A stretch of 64,000 bases of DNA from Annulohypoxylon bovei var. microspora (lineage: Eukaryota > Ascomycota > Sordariomycetes > Xylariales > Hypoxylaceae): contig MU405279.1 in assembly GCA_022836615.1 (NCBI GenBank), positions 1-64,000 of the forward strand, given 5' to 3'. Of this stretch, positions 34,701-44,008 are shown piece by piece (the first letter of the stretch is position 1; each line of letters opens with the position of its first letter). Position numbers and translations under genes: made by a program. The notes beneath the pieces were generated by a model. The model searched no databases, was not told the origin of the DNA, and was given only the letters and a program-made list of their open reading frames with translations.

Positions 34701-36449
34701 TCAAATATCATACACACTGAATTTAACTAACAAAGAGCACTTGGTCTCCCGTCCCTTCAAGTCTAACATGCGGATGAAACTCCAACCTGGAACAGCGTAC
34801 AGAAGCCTCACGGCGGCAACAGCGAAGACAGGGTTCTCTGCGAAGCTGATATCGCTCTTTATAAGCATACGAAGGAACACCAGCTCGTTGTCTTCGTACT
34901 CCCACTCCAGTACCTCATCCCAGATTGGGTCAGTGGAGGGTGGGTTTTCACCCCTATGCAGGAAACCAAGTCTATGTTGTTTGTAGGGGCTAGTCTTGCG
35001 CTTGGGATGATCGCCTCCTAGCTCATCGGTATGAACGATTGTGCAAGTAACGTAAGGTTTAACGTCGTCCGTGTCTAGGCCCTCCGGAACAGGAATATCT
35101 GACGCGCCCGCGATATGTAGCACTAACCTCTTCCTCCTACCCATGTTAATATTCATGCTACCACCCGCCCTTAAGGCCGCCGGCTTCAAGACATAGCCAT
35201 CGGTACCACTGAATAAAGCCTCATTGATTTGCATACTGGCATTGAAGGTTTGCCAGTTCATGGCGCATATGTGCGCTCCGACTCCCCAGAAAGGGACTTG
35301 CTTCAGGTTCTTCGAAGAGATACGTGTGCCCTTTGGAAACACACGCATTAGGTGTCGAGAGTTATGTTCAGCGATCTTCTCATTCGCACCAGGCATATGC
35401 GATGCTAGCCCGGTCTCTGATACGTTGATTAAGTGGTCATGGGGGCCGTCCCTGAGAACACCCTCAAACCAGGAATTGTCCTTTGGCTTCACGGACTGGG
35501 CGTAAACACCCAACTCCGCAAGTTCTGGGATGATTGCACCAGAAGCCGTGGCTTTCTTTTTAGCTAGATAAGCTGCTCGTGCCTGTTTCTGTTCCTCATC
35601 TTCGGGGCTAGTGTCATTCTCATCATCACTCGTTTCCGCCTCGTCAGGTAAGTGGTATTCGACGATCAAGACTATCTTAGATCCGAGCTCTGCTAGCGTC
35701 ACGGGGTCACCATCGCCTTCTTGCTCACGGTGGCCTTTCTCTCGGACGGCTTTGCTTAATAAACGATTACCAAAGACTTCCTTCATAATTTCGACAAGCC
35801 TTAGCTGCCCATAGGCATCACAATGGTTCTCTAGCGAGAGCATGATCGGTGCCGCCCGATATCCTTGTGCGTTGCTAGATTGCGCGGCTTCCTTATCAAC
35901 AACATCGCGCATAGTCTCGCATACGGCACGGAATGGGATGTGAGAAACAAGGGTATACCCATGAGTAACCTTGGGCTCTTCCTTGTTATCCTCATTATTC
36001 CAGGCATCGATCTCAACACAGCGGGATCCAGTATTGAGGGCTGTCTCGTAAGCCATGGCGGAAGATTTACCGGTAAGTTGGTGGCCTAGAAGATAAGTGT
36101 TATGGCTGGAGCTAATGAAGTATTCCGGAAGTGGATAAGATCGGTCCGTGACTTCAAAGGGAACTTCAATGTGTGACTTGTTAAGTAGAGCTCTCAAGGC
36201 ATCGCTAGGCTGTTCTGACTCCAACCCGACTTCCCCCTCTCGTAGTATGTCTTCTTTAATGAGGAATGACTTCAATGCATGACTGACTCTTAACTGGGTC
36301 TTCGTAATATCGGTCTGCCGTGCGCCACGGCCGCCCCCCGCAATAGTGGCATCGTCAATTTCTTGGCCAACATCTTCATCATATTCCCAGGGCGAAAGTT
36401 TCGACAGAGGATTCAGTTTAGCAAACTTGGACGCGAGTAGTTCAGCCAT
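34701..36449 (-). CDS. Phosphoinositide-specific phospholipase C
   Basis: An intronless 582-codon frame from ATG at 36449. It hydrolyses phosphatidylinositol bisphosphate to inositol trisphosphate and diacylglycerol in calcium signalling. The catalytic X domain starts near residue 105: SSSHNTYL contains the first catalytic His116 with Asn117, EID gives Glu146 and Asp148, HGYTL gives the second His163, and SLENHC gives Glu207. An acidic linker (about 268-285) leads to the Y domain, which contains NLKQVPFWGVGAHICAMNWQ and DGYVLKPAALR. A C2-like domain fills about 440-580, starting RKRLVLHIAGASDIP. No PH domain and no clear EF-hand pair are visible N-terminally, making it shorter than classic PLC-delta proteins but in line with short fungal paralogues. 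All catalytic residues are present, so it should be active. Confidence 0.93.
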   Translation of the reverse strand: MAELLASKFAKLNPLSKLSPWEYDEDVGQEIDDATIAGGGRGARQTDITKTQLRVSHALKSFLIKEDILREGEVGLESEQPSDALRALLNKSHIEVPFEVTDRSYPLPEYFISSSHNTYLLGHQLTGKSSAMAYETALNTGSRCVEIDAWNNEDNKEEPKVTHGYTLVSHIPFRAVCETMRDVVDKEAAQSSNAQGYRAAPIMLSLENHCDAYGQLRLVEIMKEVFGNRLLSKAVREKGHREQEGDGDPVTLAELGSKIVLIVEYHLPDEAETSDDENDTSPEDEEQKQARAAYLAKKKATASGAIIPELAELGVYAQSVKPKDNSWFEGVLRDGPHDHLINVSETGLASHMPGANEKIAEHNSRHLMRVFPKGTRISSKNLKQVPFWGVGAHICAMNWQTFNASMQINEALFSGTDGYVLKPAALRAGGSMNINMGRRKRLVLHIAGASDIPVPEGLDTDDVKPYVTCTIVHTDELGGDHPKRKTSPYKQHRLGFLHRGENPPSTDPIWDEVLEWEYEDNELVFLRMLIKSDISFAENPVFAVAAVRLLYAVPGWSFIRMLDLKGRETKCSLLVKFSVYDI

Positions 36450-37370
36450 GGTAGGATATATTGGTGCAGGTGCTGGAATTGATAGTGTTTTAGGTTATAT
36501 GATGTGCAAGACAAGAAAGAAAGATAATCCTACATTGAAATTGACTTGAGGGAAAACACACCTAGGTAAGCTTACGTAACTAGAACTAACAAGGAAACGT
36601 CTGAGATCAGCAAAGTTCCTTCCTCAGCCCTATGTAAGAGAGAGTGGTTAGGTGATTGGTCAGTTTCAGCTAAGAGATAAATGGGGTTCACTCTTTTCTT
36701 GGGAATTAATTGGCTAATCGAGGGCCAATTCACATGCTAGAAACTTTAGTGGCTTTTAGTCACAGTCGTAGCTGAAAGATAACCCTGGAACGGCAAAACG
36801 GCACTGAATTGCGGGCTTTTGCTGCATCACTGCTTCCTTTTCTGCCCTTCACTCACCACAAAATGCGCACTTGAATTAAGGTTTTAGTTATCTACCTAAT
36901 CTAGGTAGGTGAACATAAGTTGTTAACGTAATCATTGTCACCTACAATTGAAATGGATGTAGGTTTGGATTGGAATCTGAAACAACAGCACAATTCCATC
37001 GAGTTTATCCTAACTAACCCCTTTTCCAAGAGTCTCTATTTTGCGGAAAAACCACACATTTCGACCTTTCAACATTTCCTTTTCAATTCCCAATGGAAAA
37101 CCAAGAGAATGGCACATCTTATATCAGTTCAACTAAGTATGCTATTACTTCAACTAAAGTTCAAAAATTTAGAAGGGTCTGTAAGAGAGTGGCGGTTGTT
37201 GTATTTCTTAAGTTCCAAAACCTTGATCTAAAACGAGAGAAACTGATCTTGTCCCAATGCTTACGTAACAAGCTAGGTCATACAAATAGAAGTCCCGTAT
37301 CAATAACCAAGACGGCCAGATGACTTCACCAGAACATTGATATTGATATTCACAGATTCTGCAACGAGCC
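36450..37370. other. Intergenic region with a palindrome copy
   Basis: Promoter side of the phospholipase C gene and 3' flank of the SDR gene. It holds an imperfect palindrome CTACCTAATCTAGGTAGGT at 36892-36910 and a partial copy CACCTAGGTAAG near 36559. The open frame at 36935-37231 looks non-coding. Confidence 0.5.
36892..36910. repeat. CTACCTAATCTAGGTAGGT palindrome variant
   Basis: The CTACCTA and TAGGTAG arms are separated by a few extra bases compared with the other copies. Confidence 0.5.
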
Positions 37371-38404
37371 CTAGATAACTAATCGCAGTTTCAATTTGTC
37401 GCCCTGGACGATATCGTCCTTCTTCTCCATGAGTTCTGGTAGATCCCATGTGACATTGATATACCTCCCAGCCAGCCAGTCTCGTTTCTGCGAAGTCAAA
37501 TAGACCAACGAATCTGCACTTAATTCTGCTTTATCGACAAATACTATAAAAGAAGCATGTCCTCATTAGCATAGGATATTATCTCGAATGATAGAGAATA
37601 ATTGTACGTACCTGGCTTTACTTCAGGGGGAGCAGCTTCAACACCTCCAACAAGCATGTCCGTTGGAATATTCCCAGGGTGTATGCTGTAAGCTAATATG
37701 CCTTTCTCGCCGTATTCTGCGACGATAAATTCGGTAAAACGCACAACTGCGAACTTAGAAGTTTGGTACGCGCTGAATTGTGGTGTTTTCAAATGAGCCC
37801 CAACACTAGATAGAGTGATTATGGTCTTGCCGCTTCCTTCTAGTAGTAAGGGAATGAAAGCGCGTGCAACTAGATACGGGCCAACGAGGTTGATTTGGAA
37901 GACTTTCCACCACTCTTCGGGGTCGCTGTCGACAATCAAGCTCCCGTAGAAGACGCCAGCATTGTTGATCACGATGTCGATGTACCCGAAACTTTTCTTG
38001 ACTTGCTCCGCTGCTTCATCAACGCTCTTGCGATCGGACACGTCCAGCTTGAGTAGCAGTATTGTCGGCTCGGGTTTTCCTACGCTCGCCGCCGCCGCCT
38101 TCATCTCTTTGGCAGTAGTAGAAAGATCCGATCTCGCGCCAATCGCAATCATTGATGCTCCGGCTTTGGTAAATGAGACAGCCATGGCTCTGCCTAAACC
38201 CCTGGAGGCGCCGCTTATGAACACTGCTTTGCCATTTAAGTTCGCCTTGGCCGAATCAATGGCTGGATATGTGTCGCTATGTACAATGGAGGTAACATCA
38301 TAATCTCCTAGTATATATTAGCGGTTGAAAAACAAGTCGTGAAAGCAACATCTACACGTCCCTGGGCCCTCTAGGATGTTAGGTGTGCCTCTTGGTGGAG
38401 GCAT
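37371..38404 (-). CDS. Short-chain dehydrogenase/reductase
   Basis: NAD(P)-dependent SDR. The main exon (38307-37612) encodes the Rossmann motif FISGASRGLGRAMA, the NNAG motif within DIVINNAGVFYG, an SSVGA serine and the catalytic YQTSK, then IHPGNIPTDM. The last exon (37543-37371) joins across a 68-nt GTACGT...TAG intron to give VFVDKAELSADSLVYLTSQ and a tail ending KLKLRLVI. A first exon at 38404 to about 38356 encodes MPPPRGTPNILEGPG, which matches the N-terminus I know from this fungal SDR group. Its junction with exon 2 is not clean: the canonical acceptor at 38307 gives the wrong phase or a stop with the visible GT donors, and a GAG acceptor at 38304 would be needed. Substrate unknown; the adjacent epoxide hydrolase remnant may be chance. 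Confidence 0.82.
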
Positions 38405-38759
38405 AGCTTGCGAGTTTAGTGGGTGATTAATTGTAGTAATAGACTTGGAACAAATTGGTCATAGGGACTCTCGAGACCAGTACCCAAGTACGCTTCTTAT
38501 GTAGTTCGACATCATAGATCCTATGTCTTAACGGCGTTTAGTATGATGAATATGTAATCATCGGCGTTTATCGCTTGTCTAACGAATCAGGGAAGAATAT
38601 TACGCTTTAATACGGCTCGACTTAACCTCTTCAGTCAACATGCTTAGTGAACCTTCTTACAAATCCTCATCTAGCTCCTAAAGCCGATTACTAACACCTC
38701 ATCGACATTTCGCAGAAATCACCTATGTTAGCCGACAGGACCCCGCACATGAGACGATG
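38405..38759. other. Intergenic region between divergent SDR gene and epoxide hydrolase remnant
   Basis: About 350 bp with no gene. The 5' exons of the decayed hydrolase may once have extended into its right end, but I cannot read them. Confidence 0.45.
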
Positions 38760-39630
38760 CATATGTCAGAGGTCTTCTCTGCCTGCAACACCTCGGCCCC
38801 TTGGGAGGAGATATGAAAAATTCGCTTGCCAAGGCGGAGACTGGGTGAGATTACATGGATTAATATCTAAGATATCGCTAGCTAACTTACGATGTCAAAT
38901 ATAGGGGAGTTAAATCTGTCGTCTGCTTGGCTTTTACTACCCACAATCTCTTCGGGCGATTCACTTAAATCTCATCGTTTCTACTCCCCCGCCTCCCACT
39001 TCCCCTTTTAGCTATGTGCGTTTTCTGGTAACCAGCTACTTCAACTGGTATACCCCCCAGGAAGCCTTCGGCCTCAAATCTATCCAGAACTACCAGGAGC
39101 ATGGCAACGGATATTTTCAGATTCAAAAACAGAGACCCAACACTATTGGGATTGCGCTTGCTGATAGTCCTGTTGGTCTCCTAGCTTGGGTATATGACAA
39201 GCTGGTGACCTGGACTGACAAATATCCATGGACAGATGAGGAGGTTTGCGAATGGATAAGTGTGTATTGGTTTAGTCGTGCGGGGCCTGCTGCCAGCGTC
39301 ACAATCTATCACGAAACATCCAAGGGAGACGGACCGAGAGGCGCTGCGCTTACATCACCTACTGTTAAAATGGTGCGCGCATCTTTATTAATATCCTCAT
39401 CATGATTCGGAGCTTTATTGATTTATGCTAACAATAGCCACTGCCATCAATAGGGCTTCTGTCATTTTCTAAAAGAGCTGATGGGAACCCCACGGTTTTG
39501 GAACAGACGGCTCGGCAATGTTGTTTTTGAGCAGGAGCATGATAGTGGTGGTCATTTTGCTGCTTGGGAAAAGCCGGAGCTTCTTGTTGGTGACCTTCGT
39601 GTCATGTTTGGGCCGGGTAGAGGACTCTAA
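38760..39630 (+). pseudogene. Decayed epoxide hydrolase (5'-truncated, frameshifted, premature stop)
   Basis: Plus-strand exons match the C-terminal two thirds of a fungal microsomal-type epoxide hydrolase. A CQGGDW motif (nucleophile Asp region) near 38828-38844 is followed by a 60-nt GTGAGA...TAG intron. The next exon has an in-frame TAA at 38911-38913, then continues RLLGFYYPQSLRAIHLN and the diagnostic IGIALADSPVGLLAWVYDKL and YPWTDEEVCEWISVYWFS. A further 81-nt intron (39373-39453) leads to the final exon with the catalytic His in DSGGHFAAWEKPELLVGDL and TAA at 39628. Upstream of YEKFACQGGDW the expected frame is shifted and the N-terminal HGFPxS oxyanion region is missing. An intact, only distantly related alpha/beta hydrolase lies at 49200-50210. 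Confidence 0.8.
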
Positions 39631-40061
39631 CTTAGGCATGTACCTGATGAGGTAAAATGGTTGTTATTCTTCAGTTCTAACTTTGATCCCTTAGCTTACG
39701 TAACAACCCCACAGGAGCTTGGGAATCTCTCCGGTTACATATCAACCCCCTTTTCTCACCACAGCGCATATTGCGTAGCTACAACGCCATAGGTAGGCAG
39801 GCATTTAAGTTTTATCTAAATATGGGTTTTTGTCTAGCTTAGTGTGGTTAAAATTGTGAGTGGTGACATGCTCGATCTTGATAAACGGCATTATGACCTC
39901 ATAGATCAACTGCTGTCGCACCAAATCTCGACTGGTTTACATTCTTCGTCACTAACAAATTTAAAAGGAAGTTTACCATTAATTAATCCCATCGAATCAC
40001 TCAAAAGTCCAAGTCTGTCAATTTTTTAAAATTTATATCTCAAAGTCTAGGTACCTAAGAT
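39631..40061. other. Intergenic spacer, nothing recognised
   Basis: A 61-codon open frame at 39844-40029 is not convincing. The spacer should hold the promoter of the small protein gene that follows. Confidence 0.5.
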
Positions 40062-40426
40062 ATGTCATCCCACGGTAGCTCCAACACCGGCTCGAAGTCA
40101 GCGACGGGAATGGCTTCGCAAGTCAAGACACCCGCAACTGCTGGCATTGGCGAGGATAAGCCGAAGATGTTTGATTCACAGGGCTCCATTGGAAAACAAT
40201 TCACCGGTGAGCCTTTATGTGATATCTGTACATGGCTAGGTATTCAGGGGGAAAATCGCTGACTAATTTGTGTTACATAGAGGAGGGTGCAGTCGGCGGC
40301 ACAGCACAGAAGATCGGTGGCCCCTTAAACAAAGAGGGCATGGTTGGAAAGCAATTCACAGCAGAGGGCAACATTGGTGGCTCCGTGCAGTCTACTCTTG
40401 GAGGCACGAAAGGCAGAAGTAACTAG
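40062..40426 (+). CDS. Small Gly-rich repeat protein of unknown function
   Basis: Two exons (40062-40206 and 40281-40426) join across a 74-nt GTGAGC...TAG intron with a CTGACTAAT branch region, giving 96 residues. The protein is hydrophilic and glycine-rich, with repeated modules: GSIGKQFTGEEGAVGGTAQK, then GPLNKEGMVGKQFTAEGNIG and GSVQ. The IGKQFT / VGKQFT repeat is recognisable from conserved small fungal proteins annotated only as hypothetical. The composition resembles hydrophilin-like stress proteins, which is inference. No signal peptide or membrane segment is present, so it is likely cytoplasmic. Confidence 0.75.
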
Positions 40427-40732
40427 GTCAAGGTGTATGATAGGGTGTGAATTTTGTTGTATTATATGACACATCAGGGTGGTCAACCCCTAGGTCGTTT
40501 CTTCATGCTGTTATCAATGCCTAGTGATCTCGGGGGTGACTTAAAAAGTCACGCTATAGGCATTTGTTTAGTAAGTAGCTAGTCTACACGTGCAGGACTT
40601 GGAAATTACCGAAGAATCCATCATATCCATAAGGTTAGTTTGCATTAGAAGGTTGCAATACTCCCTACATACCTATATAATTGTAAGAATATAGACAGCA
40701 AAATGGATTATTGAGTACACGAACTTTTACAT
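40427..40732. other. Convergent intergenic spacer
   Basis: Separates two convergent 3' ends. Nothing beyond expected termination signals is recognised. Confidence 0.5.
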
Positions 40733-41677
40733 CTACGATGGTACCAGGCCGCCTTCTCCCCACCTAAAACAGTCATCGCCTGTACAAGTAAGGTCAAACC
40801 ATTCCATAGCCGTACTCTCTTGATTCTGAATGTTGTGCGAAACACCTTGTGCACTGTAGGCTTCAAACCAGTCATTGTCACCATAAACGTACTTCGTCCA
40901 TCCACTGACAGGTGTATTAGGGGTTGTGCTTGTCGGAGTATCTCCGAACCCGAACACTGTAGTCCATTCCTTAATCTCCTCGTCGAAGTCAGCATAATTG
41001 AGTACTTCATCATTCGTGCCGTGGAATATTTGAATCTTGGGTCGCCATCCTGTGTAACCTTGATATCCAGCATTCACCATTGCGGCCCATTCGGTTCCAG
41101 TCTTCTTGACCTTCCCGGTAGCGCAGGCATCACTCCAGACCCCGTAGCCATTTCCGGCAAAACATCCGTACGGCACTCCGGCGAATGCTGATCCCGCGGC
41201 GAATATGTCGGGATAAGCACCGAGCAACAAGCTGGTCATCATAGCACCAGATGAGACACCAGTGACGAACACGCGTTTAGGGTCTCCGTTATACTTGTCC
41301 AGCGTCCACCGAACCATACTTGCGATGCCCAGACTATCACCCCCAGCGTCATGTGTAAGGGTTTCGTTGGAAGATACATCCCAGCACTTGTCCGCCGTAT
41401 TTGGGCTATCGGGGTAGATGACGATGAACCCGTACTTGCTAGCCAGCGTCGCATACTGAGATCCGGAATAGCAAGCTTGCGCATCGCCATGGCACCAATG
41501 CGGATTAACCAAGATCGGCGGGCTTTCTGCGAGCTTATCTGGGACGTAGGTGTAGAACCCGACTTTTCTTGGGTTAGGTCCAAAGTCAGAAGTGACTTTT
41601 TGAAGTGACGCCCCAATTATAACAGCCGGGGCAACAGCCAGAAGCCAGATAAAGGAAGAACTAAAAATTGAACGCAT
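40733..41677 (-). CDS. Secreted CE1-type esterase (acetyl xylan / feruloyl esterase, PHB-depolymerase fold)
   Basis: An intronless 314-codon frame from ATG at 41677. A signal peptide ends near residue 23. The protein has the hallmarks of fungal carbohydrate esterase family 1: an LVNPHWCHGDAQ oxyanion region, YGFIVIYPDSP, CWDVSS, the nucleophile elbow GVSSGAMMT with Ser142, FAAGSAFAGVPYGC, the acid region FHGTNDEVLNYADF, and a closing catalytic His in QGVSHNIQ. Such enzymes are secreted and remove acetyl or feruloyl groups from plant xylan. The paired cysteines near 62-69 and in the TCTGDDCF tail suggest disulfides. No carbohydrate-binding module is attached. All triad residues are visible, so it is probably active on plant cell wall. 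Confidence 0.92.
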   Translation of the reverse strand: MRSIFSSSFIWLLAVAPAVIIGASLQKVTSDFGPNPRKVGFYTYVPDKLAESPPILVNPHWCHGDAQACYSGSQYATLASKYGFIVIYPDSPNTADKCWDVSSNETLTHDAGGDSLGIASMVRWTLDKYNGDPKRVFVTGVSSGAMMTSLLLGAYPDIFAAGSAFAGVPYGCFAGNGYGVWSDACATGKVKKTGTEWAAMVNAGYQGYTGWRPKIQIFHGTNDEVLNYADFDEEIKEWTTVFGFGDTPTSTTPNTPVSGWTKYVYGDNDWFEAYSAQGVSHNIQNQESTAMEWFDLTCTGDDCFRWGEGGLVPS

Positions 41678-42490
41678 CGTGCTTCTAGAAGGGGAATTGT
41701 TATGATACAGAAAAACAATGATGAGAAATCAAGGCTCAATATTTCCGACTCGGAAGTATCGACGGCCAATGTTACTTATAAACCATAATGTAGAAGTATC
41801 TCAGAAACAAGTTTAAACTAATATTTTTCTATAGAGCCGTCTAGATCCTATATCATGGGAGGATTGGTCCGCGAATTGCGGAGTGTTGCACTCCGAGACC
41901 ACGGCGGGCAATATGTGGGGACGAAATAGGGGAAGGGGGGCGAGGTTGGCTTACGGCTCTACAAACGCATCGTATGTAAACGAGTTAATATAGTTAAAAT
42001 CTTTGAGAGATGTGACTAGCAAGACAAAGAGAAATGTGCGTGTCGAAACTTCAGACTAACTGTCATCTTTTCTTATGTTGCTTATTTTGACCATACCATA
42101 TCGTTACTGTAGCTTTTGTGACAAACAATCACCGGGGAAAAAAAGAAAAACAGTAGAAATTGTCTCTGAGTAATAATAGTGTTTTAGAGAGGTTAGATTA
42201 TTACATGTCGTTATTAGAATATGAAACAAGAAACTAAAGGTAGGGTTGTGTATTGATAATTGCTATGTTCGGTGGTAGTTGTAGTTTTAACTCGAGCAAC
42301 ACCCCATGATCATAGCTCATGTCGTTCTCGCATCATGCCAGCTACCAATCCAGGCCCACCCCCTCTAACAATGCGAATATAACCCCCTCGATGTCATTAG
42401 TCTCACAGATGCTCATCATCTCGACGACCTAACCGAGAAAGCTTGCTTGTGCAACTCCGCAAATGCCCACGAAATTCGAAGGGATATGGC

Positions 42491-42655
42491 CTAGCCGCAG
42501 TATCCTACGCCTGCCCTAGCACGATCGTGGCATCCACCACAGATCACCCTGTTCGGGTCATTGCGAACTCGGTACCAGGCGTTAACAGATAGTACAATGT
42601 GTCGACCGTTGACTCTGATGCAGTTGCATTGGCATCGGATATACGAAGTATCCAT
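42491..42655 (-). CDS. Possible small Cys-containing protein
   Basis: A 144-codon minus-strand open frame covers 42925-42491, but its first codon is TTG. The only convincing ATG is internal (MDTSYIRCQCNC) and gives 54 residues. Six cysteines, in a CQCNC cluster, an ICGGCH motif and a final YCG, suggest a zinc-ribbon-like fold, and AWYRVRNDPNRVICGGCH reads like genuine protein. No signal peptide, domain name or splice partner was found. It may instead be the last exon of a larger gene, or noise. Confidence 0.3.
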   Translation of the reverse strand: MDTSYIRCQCNCIRVNGRHIVLSVNAWYRVRNDPNRVICGGCHDRARAGVGYCG

Positions 42656-43488
42656 TGTTCCAGATATAGAAGGCGGCTGTAGTTCTGATTCTTGGTGGTA
42701 TGTGGTTCCGCAGTGAAAGTATTCTTGAAATATCGTGAGTTTGGTGGGTCTGTTCGCGTTGTTGATTGTGATATGGTATGTTCGGAAGTAGTAGATTCTT
42801 ACTGTGCTGCCTAGGTAGAGGGTGGTTCTGATACTGTTGGTACAATGGAAGCTGGTGTCTAAGGATGTCTTGAAGTGGTAGGTATTTCGTGCTGGAGGGC
42901 TAGGTTTATATACTAAATATATCAATATATCTCGTGCAGTGACGTGTAGTAAATTATACCCTGTTTCACAACGTGGGAGTGATTCGCGCAGGATACTAAA
43001 TAACCTAGTAATATGTGCAGTCGTTGCCTGTGTTTAATGAATGGGTGATTAAGAACGAGGGGAATAGTATGAACGTTCACGAACAAGAAAAAAAATCAAA
43101 GCCTCTCTGACTGTTGCTGTCACTGCAAATCTGAATATCGAACATATACGTTCCTAGATGTTAAAGCAATAAGTTTCTACTAATTCTAGGTGCCTATTAA
43201 ATGTAACACTTCCATGATTATAATCGTTTTTATAATTAGGGACACCTTAATGGCTGTTACACTTCACTATTACGAAGCCAATGGAAGCCATCTGACTAAA
43301 TATTGAAGTACCTACCTTATGTACGTAAATATATATAATGCTCCGGGCTGCTACGGTTCCTTAACAGATACTTGACAGATACTTGAAAATTACACCTAAC
43401 GTGTAAATACCCCGACTGAAATGTGTTAAATCTAAACATCGGGTGCTTACACCTCCAGAAGCATGATAGATGAACATTGGTGATATAG

Positions 43489-43504
43489 CTAGGTACCTAC
43501 CTAA
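43489..43504. repeat. CTAGGTACCTACCTAA motif copy
   Basis: Contains TAGGTACCTA and an additional CCTACCTA half, about 500 bp before the dynamin-like gene. Confidence 0.5.
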
Positions 43505-44008
43505 CTATCTCAATATTTATGAAATTTAAAGTTTCTACAGCAACCCCAGGAACCTTACATTGAATGTGAATGTGACCATAGCTCATATGGTGTATTTTGT
43601 TGGGTTGGTTGCTAGGCAATCAAACGTTCACGGTAATTTATAGCTATTTTATTCATTAAGTTATGAATATTGTGTTTTGGCGATTTTGTATGGGAAATCG
43701 GTGGCCCGCACTCGGTATGTTCGCATACTGGTGGATCAACTTACCAACTAACCTACCAGTACGGTACGGGGCTAGCATTACCAAAAAGTCGAATGAGGAA
43801 GAATCGTGACCTACCTTTCAATTTCTTTACTGTAATTTTCGCATCTTGAATTTAAACCCTCCAATTATCAGTCCTACAACACAGACCGAGCACCAACTTA
43901 ACCTCCAACTTAATTGACAGTGTACTTCTTCACCCTCACACTGCATTACACTGGAGTGATTTCTTCTGCCTATTGGCCTACATATTATTCCATGCTCTGA
44001 TCTTCATC

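Larger units (their letters stand above)
41678..44008. other. Long intergenic region with one doubtful small ORF
   Basis: About 2.3 kb. Apart from the possible small cysteine-containing frame at 42491-42655 and a palindrome at 43489-43504, I see no gene. The region is AT-leaning with several short A-runs. Confidence 0.5.

Noticed and set aside
42582..42845. 87-codon minus-strand frame overlapping the doubtful Cys-containing frame
   Set aside because: Gln/His/Tyr-rich, out of frame with the more plausible Cys-containing reading and without any domain.
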